Made by a program: the position numbers and the translations under genes
Notes under the pieces: model-generated
The model's database searches: none
What the model was told of the DNA's origin: nothing
What the model saw: the letters and a program-made list of their open reading frames with translations, nothing else
Shown: in pieces, positions 1 through 7,901 of the stretch
Layout of the letters: each line of letters begins with the position of its first letter
Position numbering within the stretch: the stretch's first letter is position 1
Assembly: GCA_934276485.1 (NCBI GenBank)
Contig: CAKQTE010000063.1
Span: 1 to 35,217, forward strand
Reading direction: 5' to 3'
DNA: 35,217 nt
DNA from: an uncultured Spirochaetales bacterium
GTDB lineage: Bacteria; Spirochaetota; Spirochaetia; Sphaerochaetales; Sphaerochaetaceae

Positions 1-75
1 ATAGTAGCTATCTCCAATCCTCTTAACAGACGTTGATTTTTCCTTATGCTTCTCAACCCAATCAGGATAATTCAT
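1..75 (-). CDS. N-terminus of a probable transposase, cut by the window edge
   Basis: Reading leftward from the ATG at 75-73, 25 codons are open to the window edge and begin MNYPDWVEKHKEKSTSVKRI. The start is supported by a GAGG ribosome-binding site at 82-85, six bases upstream. The opening NYPxWVxKxKxKxTxxKxIG resembles, from memory, the start of IS1634/IS4-like transposases common in Firmicutes and spirochaetes. No catalytic motif lies inside the window, so family and intactness cannot be judged. It could instead be an unrelated hypothetical protein. The reading frame and start are much surer than the function. Confidence 0.5.
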   Translation of the reverse strand, partial: MNYPDWVEKHKEKSTSVKRIGDSYY

Positions 76-86
76 TCCAGACCTCA

Positions 87-107
87 GTAGTTATAATTAT
101 ACACTAC
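87..107. promoter_or_regulatory. AT-rich palindrome over the promoter of the 1-75 gene
   Basis: GTAGT at 87-91 and ACTAC at 103-107 flank the self-complementary TATAATTATA at 92-101, with one extra C at 102. It lies just upstream of the minus-strand gene and contains its likely -10 boxes. TTGATT on the minus strand at 117-112 is 16 bases from TATAAC at 95-90. It may be an operator or simply the promoter. Confidence 0.35.
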
Positions 108-245
108 ATCCAATCAAAAGAAAAGAGAAACTTCAGCTTAAAACCGAAATTCCTCATTTAAATGGCTAAAACTATCGAGCTTAATTATTTCATGCGTTTA
201 TCCTGCCTAAAATGCAGAAAGAAACCATGGGATACGCTCTAACTA

Positions 246-274
246 TTTTGTAAATGTCGCATTTGCAATATAAT
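246..274 (+). promoter_or_regulatory. aroA promoter, apparently giving a leaderless mRNA
   Basis: TTTTGT at 246-251 is separated by 17 bases from a perfect TATAAT at 269-274. Only CCGGCC lies between that box and the ATG at 281, so transcription would begin at or next to the start codon. No SD lies in front of the ATG. Confidence 0.6.
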
Positions 275-280
275 CCGGCC

Positions 281-1540
281 ATGACAGAAATCAAAAATAA
301 AAGAGTATTTGGGAAAATAGAAGTACCAGCATCAAAAAGCCAAACCATCAGGGCTTTCTTGATCGCAACATTCGCAAGAGACAAATCTACAATTAGGCAT
401 CCTTTGATTTCTGAAGATACGAAAGCTTGCATAAATGCATGTAAATCTCTTGGAGCTAAAATCGAATTCAATCCAGATGATTCTATTGCTTTAGTTGATT
501 CAACAAATCTAAAAATAGAAGATCATATAGATATCGACGCTGCTAATAGCGGAACAACACTATACTTATTATTAGGTTTAGCAGCATCCCTATCATCAGA
601 AGTAACACTATTTGGCGACAAGCAGCTTAATGCGCGCCCTGTTGCACCACTAGTGAATGCACTAAAAGATTTAGGGGCTGAGATCCAATCAAATAAAGGA
701 TATCCACCAATTACAATCAAGGGACCTCTTAAAGGTGGAAAGACAACAATAGAGTGCAAAACAAGCCAATATCTATCGAGCTTGTTACTTGCCTGTCCTC
801 TTGCAGAAGGAGATTGCGAAATCAATTGTTCGCTTCTTTATGAAAAGCCATATGTTGATCTGACATTAGGGTGGCTGGCTGAGCAAGCAATAAAGCTTGA
901 AATAACAGATGACAAGATGCACTCTCACATATCAGCACACCAAAGCTATAAAGGTTTCGATAGTTATATAGCTGGCGACTACTCTTCAGCATCTTTCTTC
1001 TTTTGCATGGCTGCAATATCACAAAGTTCAGTTACTGTCAAAGGACTCGATAGAAATGACCCTCAAGGCGATAAGGCTATTCTCGACATCCTTAAACAAA
1101 TGGGTTGTGATATCACATGGAATGGAAATGAAGTAACAGTAATGGCCACAAAGCCTTTGAAAGGTGGAGAATTTGATCTCAATGCAATTCCTGATACTCT
1201 TCCAATCCTCGCAATCACTGCAGCATTTGCTACAGAAGATGTACACTTATCAAATGTTCCTCAAGCAAGAATCAAGGAAACAGACAGAATAGCAGCAATG
1301 TGTTCTAACTTGAAAAAACTTGGAGTAGATGTCGAAGAGGAAAAAGATGGTATACTGATTCATGCGCAAGGTCACGTAAAAGGCGGCTACACAAATGGCT
1401 ATGGAGACCACAGAATCATCATGGCACTAGCATCAGCTGCAGCAGGAAGTGAGGATAGCATCTTCATTGATGATATTTCAGAAGTAAATGTAACCTTCCC
1501 TTCCTTCTTTGACCTTTATAATTCAATAAGGAGTAACTAA
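281..1540 (+). CDS. aroA: 3-phosphoshikimate 1-carboxyvinyltransferase (EPSP synthase)
   Basis: Transfers the enolpyruvyl group of PEP to shikimate-3-phosphate, the sixth step of the shikimate pathway, in the cytosol. Family motifs occur in order: the Lys-Ser...Arg substrate loop (ASKSQTIRAF), NSGTT, LNARPVAPLV, TSQYLSSLL, GDYSSASFF, IPDTLP with the catalytic Asp, RIKETDRIAAM and YGDHRIIMA. The 419-residue length is normal. I prefer the ATG at 281 over that at 254: the conserved N-terminus starts there and a perfect -10 box lies between the two ATGs, so a start at 254 would be upstream of transcription. Unusually, the Arg that commonly follows NSGTT (as in GTTMRL) is replaced by Tyr (SGTTLYLL). 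It heads a four-gene operon; the next gene starts one base after its stop. Confidence 0.95.
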   Translation: MTEIKNKRVFGKIEVPASKSQTIRAFLIATFARDKSTIRHPLISEDTKACINACKSLGAKIEFNPDDSIALVDSTNLKIEDHIDIDAANSGTTLYLLLGLAASLSSEVTLFGDKQLNARPVAPLVNALKDLGAEIQSNKGYPPITIKGPLKGGKTTIECKTSQYLSSLLLACPLAEGDCEINCSLLYEKPYVDLTLGWLAEQAIKLEITDDKMHSHISAHQSYKGFDSYIAGDYSSASFFFCMAAISQSSVTVKGLDRNDPQGDKAILDILKQMGCDITWNGNEVTVMATKPLKGGEFDLNAIPDTLPILAITAAFATEDVHLSNVPQARIKETDRIAAMCSNLKKLGVDVEEEKDGILIHAQGHVKGGYTNGYGDHRIIMALASAAAGSEDSIFIDDISEVNVTFPSFFDLYNSIRSN

Positions 1541-1541
1541 G

Positions 1542-2552
1542 ATGTTTGACTTAAGATCCGACACATTCACACTTCCTTCAGAAGAAATGCGAAAAGCAAT
1601 GTATAACGCCGAAGTTGGCGATGATGTATATGGAGAAGATCCAACTGTAAACAAACTACAGGATATGGCTTCAGAGATTACAGGAAAGGAGAAAGCTTTG
1701 CTTATCTCCTCCGGGTGCATGGGAAACCTTATTCCTCTGATGCTACGCGGAGGCAGAGGCAAAGAGGTCATATGTGCAGAAGAAGCACATATTGCACAAC
1801 ATGAAATCGGTGCTGTTTGCTCTCTATCAGGAACTCTTCCTGTATATGCAAAATCGAATCATGGAATTCTTTCATACGATAGTGTCAAAAAGAGAATACA
1901 TTCATATGCATACGATATGTCCCAAACTTCAATGATTGAAGTTGAAAACACCACTTCCGGTTTAATCTATCCATTAGAGACAATGAAAGAGATTAAAAAG
2001 CTAGCAGAAGACAATAAGCTTTGGGTTCATTTGGATGGAGCTAGAATCTTCAATGCTACAGTTGAAAGCAAAGTCCCAGTCTCAGAATATGCATCCTGCG
2101 CTGACGATATTACATTCTGCTTATCTAAGGGTTTGGGTGCCCCTGCATTCTCTGTTCTATGTGGAGACAAAGCATTCATTGAAGAAGCAAAGAGATGCAA
2201 GAAGATTCTAGGCGGCGGCATGCGCCAAGTTGGCATTCTTGCAGCTGCTGGCATATATGCTTTGGAGCACAATGTCGAACGACTAAAGGAAGACCACGAA
2301 AACAGAGAGCTCATTTCAAAAGCTCTTGAAGAAACAGGATGGGCAAAGCCTGTGATCTCAAGCACTAACATGCTTTTCTTCTCATCAAGATACCCTATGT
2401 CAAACATTGTCAACGTTTTCAAGAAAAGAGGCATACTTTTCTTGGAAGAAAATGGAATGGGACGCATTGTAACAAGTCTCAATGTATCTAGGGAAGATAC
2501 TCTTGAAATCGTTACGACGATTGCGTCTATCGACGAAAAGGATTTCATTTAA
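1542..2552 (+). CDS. Low-specificity threonine aldolase, PLP-dependent
   Basis: A fold-type I PLP enzyme expected to cleave L-threonine or allo-threonine to glycine and acetaldehyde in the cytosol. It opens with the typical MFDLRSDTFTLPSEEMRKAM and has GDDVYGEDPT near residue 27. The HLDGARIFN motif carries the PLP-binding Asp and Arg. CLSKGLGAP holds the Schiff-base Lys, and GGGMRQVGILAAAG follows. The 336-residue length fits the family. The start is set by GGAG about nine bases upstream, within the end of aroA. Its TAA stop overlaps the next ATG by one base (TAATG), implying translational coupling. A related beta-eliminating aldolase activity cannot be excluded by sequence alone. Confidence 0.9.
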   Translation: MFDLRSDTFTLPSEEMRKAMYNAEVGDDVYGEDPTVNKLQDMASEITGKEKALLISSGCMGNLIPLMLRGGRGKEVICAEEAHIAQHEIGAVCSLSGTLPVYAKSNHGILSYDSVKKRIHSYAYDMSQTSMIEVENTTSGLIYPLETMKEIKKLAEDNKLWVHLDGARIFNATVESKVPVSEYASCADDITFCLSKGLGAPAFSVLCGDKAFIEEAKRCKKILGGGMRQVGILAAAGIYALEHNVERLKEDHENRELISKALEETGWAKPVISSTNMLFFSSRYPMSNIVNVFKKRGILFLEENGMGRIVTSLNVSREDTLEIVTTIASIDEKDFI

Positions 2553-3322
2553 TGGGTAAATTCATAATTGCACTATATACTGGAACAGGAAACACACTAT
2601 ATGTTGCAAAACAGTTTCCTGGCGCTGAAATACACTTTATGGACGAATTCCTAACAGGCAAATACATTCTTCCAGAAGATACTGAAAAACTAGGAATATT
2701 CTTTCCTGTTTACTATGGAAGCTACCCATATCCAGTACAGGAATTTGTAACTAAGATTCTAAAAGGACGAGACAATACTAAACTTGAGTATCTGTTTCTA
2801 ATAAACACAGCTGGCCGCAAAAGCAATATTACAAACTACAACCTAGAGCGTCTTTTATTTGATGCAGGTCTAGGGGTTTCGTATGCTGCATCTATAAGTT
2901 TCCCCAGTGGATACCTAGGACGCCATCAAAAGACTCTTTCTGAGATGAAGATTCTTGCAGCTGCCAATAAACGTACAACCCAGATTGCTCGTATCATTCA
3001 AGAAACAAGCAACAACGAGTTAAGAATTCCTAAATATGTACCAGGTGCATTTCTCGTTCATCTTATTTCAAAGCATTACAATAAACCAACGGCAAACAGT
3101 GGACTAGTTGTTACAGATAAGTGCACTGGCTGTCAAACATGTTTGAAAATCTGTCCTATGGACAACATTGAGATTGTGAACAATATCGCCTCTTTCAAGG
3201 ATCATTGTATTCATTGCTATGCGTGCTACCACAGATGCCCAGCAAAGGCCATAAGCTATAAAAACAAAACAGCAGGTCAATACCTAGGGCTTGTGGAGAC
3301 AAAGGAGCTCTTCAGACGATGA
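2552..3322 (+). CDS. EFR1-type flavodoxin domain fused to a 2[4Fe-4S] ferredoxin
   Basis: A cytoplasmic electron-transfer protein. The N-terminal half (about residues 1-150) is flavodoxin-like, with the FMN phosphate-binding loop YTGTGNT near residue 10 and FFPVYYGSYP for the second flavin loop. The C-terminal part has two [4Fe-4S] motifs: CTGCQTCLKICP and CIHCYACYHRCP. This arrangement is the EFR1-family ferrodoxin type common in anaerobes. Partners are unknown; its place between two PLP enzymes may only reflect shared transcription. AAGGA lies nine bases before the ATG. Its stop overlaps the next start as ATGA. Confidence 0.88.
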   Translation: MGKFIIALYTGTGNTLYVAKQFPGAEIHFMDEFLTGKYILPEDTEKLGIFFPVYYGSYPYPVQEFVTKILKGRDNTKLEYLFLINTAGRKSNITNYNLERLLFDAGLGVSYAASISFPSGYLGRHQKTLSEMKILAAANKRTTQIARIIQETSNNELRIPKYVPGAFLVHLISKHYNKPTANSGLVVTDKCTGCQTCLKICPMDNIEIVNNIASFKDHCIHCYACYHRCPAKAISYKNKTAGQYLGLVETKELFRR

Positions 3323-4536
3323 TCTTTGATTTTCCAGTAGATAGAACGAATACAGATAGCGTTAAATGGAACAAACGCGAAAGAGCATATATCTCCTCGA
3401 ATCCAGAAGCCGAACCATTCTGGGTTGCAGATATGGATTTTCCTCTTGAAGAGCATATAAAAGCAAAGGGCTTGGAACTCGCAAACCTCGGTATTTATGG
3501 ATATCCAGAACATCACGATATCACAGGCTCTGTTGCTTCCTGGCTTGAAAGAAAGCATTCTTGGCACGTTGAAAGCAATAATATTCTATATACAATGGGC
3601 TTATTGCATGGTATTGCTCTTGCAATAAATCTTTTTACAAATGAAGGAGACACTATCCTTGTACCATCTCCTACATATAGACCATTTAGAACTCTATGTG
3701 AGAACAACAACAGGATAATGCTCGACCATGAACTTGGCTATGACGATGGAAGATTCTATCTAGATAGAGATAGATTTCAAGATGATGCAAAAAGATCCAA
3801 GATGATCCTCTTCTGCTCTCCTCATAACCCATCTGGTCTTGTATTTACAGAGAGCGACTTAAAATTTGTTCTAAAGTGTGCAAAAGACAATAATATTCCT
3901 GTGCTATCTGATGAGATCCATGCAGATTTAGTGCATACAAATGCTATCCACATTCCAATGGGCAGGACAAATGAGAATATTGGTGCAAAATGCATCACAT
4001 ACATGGCTCCATCAAAGACATTCAATGTTGCAGGAGAACATGCAGGTTTTGCTATCTTCTCAGATGATTCAATGAAAGAAGCATTTGCAAACAAGCAAAA
4101 AGGACTTTGGCTAACATCTCCAGGAATTCTTATCGGGGAACTAACTGAAGAAGCATATAACAAAGGACTGGAATATAATCTAGAGCTTTGCCAATACCTT
4201 ACTGACAATGCACGCATCATCAAGGAATTTTTAAAGAAGAACTGTTCTGAGATAAAGTTCGTAAATGGAGAGGCATCGTTCGTAACTTTCCTTGATTGCT
4301 CAGCAATCTACGACAAAGCGAAAGCGAAAGTCGAAGCAAATCCAGAGCAATATCCAGGAGGAATGGGTGGTGGTATACTCTCAAGATTCTTTGGAGTGAA
4401 CGCTTATGTTGCAATGAACGATGGAACTTGGTTCGGTTCTCAATACTACAACTTTGTTCGATTCAACTATGGAACAAGCAGGGAAAGAGTAATAAACGCA
4501 CTCGAAAGAATGGCAAAAGCCATACACGAGCTTTAA
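3319..4536 (+). CDS. PatB/MalY-type aminotransferase, probable cystathionine beta-lyase
   Basis: A class I/II PLP enzyme of 405 residues. It carries FWVADMDF near the N-terminus, typical of the MalY/PatB branch, then CSPHNPSGLVF with the PLP-contacting Asn, LSDEIHADL with the Asp, and the Schiff-base Lys in APSKTFNVAGEHAG. The C-terminal FVRFNYGTSRERV holds the carboxylate-binding Arg. The expected reaction is C-S beta-elimination from cystathionine or cysteine, giving homocysteine or sulfide plus pyruvate; a plain aminotransferase is less likely. The start has GGAG in the preceding gene and a four-base ATGA overlap with its stop. It is the last gene of the aroA operon, followed by a hairpin terminator. 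Confidence 0.87.
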   Translation: MIFDFPVDRTNTDSVKWNKRERAYISSNPEAEPFWVADMDFPLEEHIKAKGLELANLGIYGYPEHHDITGSVASWLERKHSWHVESNNILYTMGLLHGIALAINLFTNEGDTILVPSPTYRPFRTLCENNNRIMLDHELGYDDGRFYLDRDRFQDDAKRSKMILFCSPHNPSGLVFTESDLKFVLKCAKDNNIPVLSDEIHADLVHTNAIHIPMGRTNENIGAKCITYMAPSKTFNVAGEHAGFAIFSDDSMKEAFANKQKGLWLTSPGILIGELTEEAYNKGLEYNLELCQYLTDNARIIKEFLKKNCSEIKFVNGEASFVTFLDCSAIYDKAKAKVEANPEQYPGGMGGGILSRFFGVNAYVAMNDGTWFGSQYYNFVRFNYGTSRERVINALERMAKAIHEL

Positions 4537-4541
4537 AGACA

Positions 4542-4560
4542 AGGCAGGTTAATCCTGCCT
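4542..4560. terminator. Shared hairpin terminator between patB-like gene and addA
   Basis: AGGCAGG (4542-4548) and CCTGCCT (4554-4560) form a 7-bp stem with loop TTAAT, followed on the plus strand by CATTTTATTT. It lies six bases after the plus-strand stop, and its last base is the last base of the addA stop codon, so it can serve both converging operons. The T-tract is good only on the plus strand. Confidence 0.75.
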
Positions 4561-7500
4561 CATTTTATTTCTATCTCTTCTCCATTTTCATCCCATATTG
4601 GACCAGCAGAATAGTCTCTAACGTAACAGAGCACTCCATAACATGGAATCTTATATAGCTCGGAAAGAGCCTTAACATAGCTTGTGATCTGTCCCTTATG
4701 AACATCTGGAGACCTACGTCTATCTGTCTTGTAATCAATTATGAATGCATGATCATCAAAGCGTACAAACAAGTCTGCAGAACCTTCTAGGACCATATCT
4801 CCCTCAGGGTAGAAGAAACCAACTTCTGGAATAAGCTCTTTTGCACCTTCTATATATGTCTTCCAAAAATCCGATGTCTTGAACCCTCTTGTTAAAGCAA
4901 GTGCTGATTTATATAGATCCTCTTCCTCTGTTTCCGTAAGGTATGACCTGTGCATAACAGAAAGAGGCTCGCCTTTAATAAGAAATTCGAATGCAGAGTG
5001 CACAAGTGTTCCATAATCAGCTCGAAGCTCCGAGTGCTGCATCAAGATGCTCTCTACATCAAATAGAGGCAATTCAGGCCCATGGCTTAATGAGCTGAAT
5101 TCAATCTCTGCATGTCTCTTTTCCTTTACTCCCAACTTTACATCATGCCAAACAGGAGCCTTTGCTGTAGTCGCACTTTCATAGAAATCATTATTTCTAC
5201 TCTTATATTGTGCTGTACTACTCTTTATATCTTCATCTTCGTATTGCCCAATATGCCTGATATCAACATTTGTGATCTTTGCTCTTTCCAGTGCTTGATA
5301 ATAGAGCATATATAGAGATGGATGCGCTATCGCATCTCCTTCTTTCTTCTGGAACTTATGATTGATAGCAGTCAGAACCAAATGGTTTACAGCTCGTGTC
5401 AAAGCAACATACAAAACTCTCTTTTGCTCTTCGTCAACTCTCTTTTGATTGTAGGCATTAAAATATGTTGCCATCTCCTTGAAATACATCAAGAAAGGCT
5501 TATCCTCATGCTTTGTATCCACAATGCAATTGCTGGCTTCTGTTCCTCCCATAGATCCCATACCAGCTACAAAAACAATAGGAAATTCCAATCCTTTTGA
5601 CTTATGGATTGTCATAAGCTTAACGCCTTCGTTCCCAAGTCTTTGAATAGTTAGGTTCTGTAATTTTTCAGCACTTCCTATCATAGGACGAATGTAATCC
5701 AGGAATGAGACAATATTGCCACCATCTGAGTCTATGCTATCTGCAATGGCCCAAAGGTAATCAAAATGCTCATCATATACAGCCAAGGATTCTCTACTAA
5801 GTAGATATGTCCTATATCCAGATTTGTAGTACATTCTCTCAAGCGTTGCAGTAACTCTTTCCCGTCCTGCATTTTCCAGACACTCTTTATATAGCTCAGA
5901 TAGATTATCATAAGCAATTTGATCTTGAGAGGAAGAGAAAACCACATCGGATGAAAATGCATCCGGAAACTCATCGTTTTGCAAGAAAGATAGTCCCTCG
6001 TTGGATATTCGTGCAAATGGAGACACTAATACTTCTATGTAGGACTTCTTGTCCTTTGGATAGACTAGTAGTTGCAAGAATGCATAAAAGTCATAAGCAA
6101 GACCTTCAAGTGTTACAGATGTTGAATCTACGACAGTGTATGGAATTCCATGGCGCCTCAAAGCTTTCTCGATTGGCATCTGTGTCTTTGTCTTTCCAAA
6201 CAATACTCCAATGTCATCATATACAGGCTTTCTTTCTCCTGTTTTGGTTGGAATCATATAGCCACGCCCAGATACCATCTCCTTGATCTTAGAGGCAATG
6301 AATTCAGCTTCTGAATCTTCCATTGACATGTAAGTTGTGTCCTCTATCTCTATATCTTCTTCGCTCTCGCCTGCCTCTTCAAATATATTAAGTTCGATTT
6401 TAGGCTCAACAGTTACTTTATCGCGCCCCGCCTTGATATCGGATGCAGATGCAAAATAGTTGCTTGCAGGAGATGATGTAAAACGATCGATTGCTCTGTC
6501 GTAGCATGAATCATCATCTTCATTTACTTTTTCAAATACAGATGAGAAGACTTTATTGAAGTGCTCTACAAGCTTAGGCTCAGACCTGTAATTGGCTCCT
6601 AAAGACAAAGCCTGACCACCCATTTGGGATACAACTTCGTTCTTGAGGTTGTTAAATACAGATACATCTGCACCTCTGAACTTATAAATGGATTGCTTAT
6701 CATCTCCTACAAAGAATAATTTCTTTTTATCGAGATTCTCAGCCGCGGGAATTCCATCGCAAGATTGATCATTTCTCTCTGAAAGTAAGAACAATATCTC
6801 CTTTTGCTCGTTGTTATTGTCCTGGAACTCATCAACCATGATGAAATCAAACTTGTTCTTATAGAAGGAACGCACACTTTTGTTTTCAATAAGGATACGC
6901 TTAGCAAGAGCCTCTACATCCAAGAATGTCAAACTGGCTTTTCTCCTTTTTTCAATATTCAAGCGTTTGATGAACTCTTCGAAGATTCTTGAAATCGGAA
7001 CTTGATTTTCAACCAACATCTCAAGCGAAAGCTCTTTAACAACTTCATTTTTCAGTGGTCGATAAACTTCCTTTATGAATGTTTTCAGCTCAGTCCAACC
7101 TATATTTACACTCTTCTTTTTGATATTGAGGTCTTTTAATCCACTAGCGTTTTTATCTTTTAAAGCATTGACCGTTATATCAAAATCCCCACCTGGTTGG
7201 AAAAATCCATCAGCAGTTGCATATTCCCTGTATGATTCAATCTGCTTTAACATATCCATTAGTTGCTCTTGTTTCTTGCTTTCAAGGCTGATGCAATCAA
7301 CAAAATCCTTAACGCTTCCTATTGCATCTTCTGCTCTATACTGAGAAAGAACATCTGAGTGTCTAGCTAGACTCTGGAAAATTCCTTTTAGTCCATTTTC
7401 ATCATAGCTAGAAGAGAGCATCAAGAAAGCATCTGCAAGTCTTTCTTCTCTCATTAGTTGAGCGAGGATCCTGTCAGAAAGCTCTTCGATATCATCTTCG

Positions 7501-7901
7501 TCGATAATCTGGAAATTCCTTGCTATTCCATATTTCAAGCAATCGATTCTAGCTATCTCTGTCCAGAAAGAGTCCATTGTAGAGATATATGCTTTTGGGA
7601 AGTTTTCCTTCAATTCTGTTGTCAGCTTCTCAGAGCAACTTATGCTAGCAGCTTTTGCAAGAAGAGCGTGTATTCTCTCATACATCTCAGCAGCAGCTTT
7701 TTTTGTAAATGTGAGAGTAAGGATTCTATCTGCATGATAGCCTTCCAAAACAAGCTTTAGGAATCTGAATGACAATACAGTTGTCTTTCCAGAGCCTGCA
7801 CCTGCAGATACTACAGTTGCAACTCTAGAGTCCACTGCCTGCATCTGTTCTGAAGATAGCTTCTTTCCAGTCTGCTCCAAAACCAAATCAAATATGTTCA
7901 T
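4560..7901 (-). CDS. addA: AddA-type UvrD helicase-nuclease for double-strand break repair
   Basis: A 1113-residue superfamily 1A helicase fused to a RecB-type nuclease. With its AddB partner it should unwind and resect DNA ends for RecA loading. Motifs in order: Q-motif SSEQMQAVD, Walker A AGAGSGKTT at residues 33-41, Walker B VDEFQDNN, FFVGDDKQSIYKFRGAD (motif III), VKLMTIHKSKGLEFPIVF (motif V), and YVALTRAVNHL (motif VI). The C-terminal PD-(D/E)XK nuclease shows YGTLVHSAFEF and FIIDYKTDRR with the catalytic Asp and Lys. Its length is close to that of Firmicutes AddA (about 1200). Its ATG overlaps the addB stop by four bases, so the two are translationally coupled. PcrA/UvrD is excluded by the nuclease domain. 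Confidence 0.92.
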   Translation of the reverse strand: MNIFDLVLEQTGKKLSSEQMQAVDSRVATVVSAGAGSGKTTVLSFRFLKLVLEGYHADRILTLTFTKKAAAEMYERIHALLAKAASISCSEKLTTELKENFPKAYISTMDSFWTEIARIDCLKYGIARNFQIIDEDDIEELSDRILAQLMREERLADAFLMLSSSYDENGLKGIFQSLARHSDVLSQYRAEDAIGSVKDFVDCISLESKKQEQLMDMLKQIESYREYATADGFFQPGGDFDITVNALKDKNASGLKDLNIKKKSVNIGWTELKTFIKEVYRPLKNEVVKELSLEMLVENQVPISRIFEEFIKRLNIEKRRKASLTFLDVEALAKRILIENKSVRSFYKNKFDFIMVDEFQDNNNEQKEILFLLSERNDQSCDGIPAAENLDKKKLFFVGDDKQSIYKFRGADVSVFNNLKNEVVSQMGGQALSLGANYRSEPKLVEHFNKVFSSVFEKVNEDDDSCYDRAIDRFTSSPASNYFASASDIKAGRDKVTVEPKIELNIFEEAGESEEDIEIEDTTYMSMEDSEAEFIASKIKEMVSGRGYMIPTKTGERKPVYDDIGVLFGKTKTQMPIEKALRRHGIPYTVVDSTSVTLEGLAYDFYAFLQLLVYPKDKKSYIEVLVSPFARISNEGLSFLQNDEFPDAFSSDVVFSSSQDQIAYDNLSELYKECLENAGRERVTATLERMYYKSGYRTYLLSRESLAVYDEHFDYLWAIADSIDSDGGNIVSFLDYIRPMIGSAEKLQNLTIQRLGNEGVKLMTIHKSKGLEFPIVFVAGMGSMGGTEASNCIVDTKHEDKPFLMYFKEMATYFNAYNQKRVDEEQKRVLYVALTRAVNHLVLTAINHKFQKKEGDAIAHPSLYMLYYQALERAKITNVDIRHIGQYEDEDIKSSTAQYKSRNNDFYESATTAKAPVWHDVKLGVKEKRHAEIEFSSLSHGPELPLFDVESILMQHSELRADYGTLVHSAFEFLIKGEPLSVMHRSYLTETEEEDLYKSALALTRGFKTSDFWKTYIEGAKELIPEVGFFYPEGDMVLEGSADLFVRFDDHAFIIDYKTDRRRSPDVHKGQITSYVKALSELYKIPCYGVLCYVRDYSAGPIWDENGEEIEIK

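Noticed and set aside
254..280. Upstream ATG of aroA at 254
   Set aside because: It would put the perfect TATAAT box inside the coding region; the family N-terminus and promoter spacing favour the ATG at 281.
2027..2548. 173-codon minus-strand ORF
   Set aside because: Antisense shadow of the threonine aldolase gene, with low-complexity Ser-rich composition typical of shadows.
4296..4658. 120-codon plus-strand ORF across the patB end
   Set aside because: It overlaps two good genes and crosses the shared terminator hairpin; composition is that of a frame shadow.
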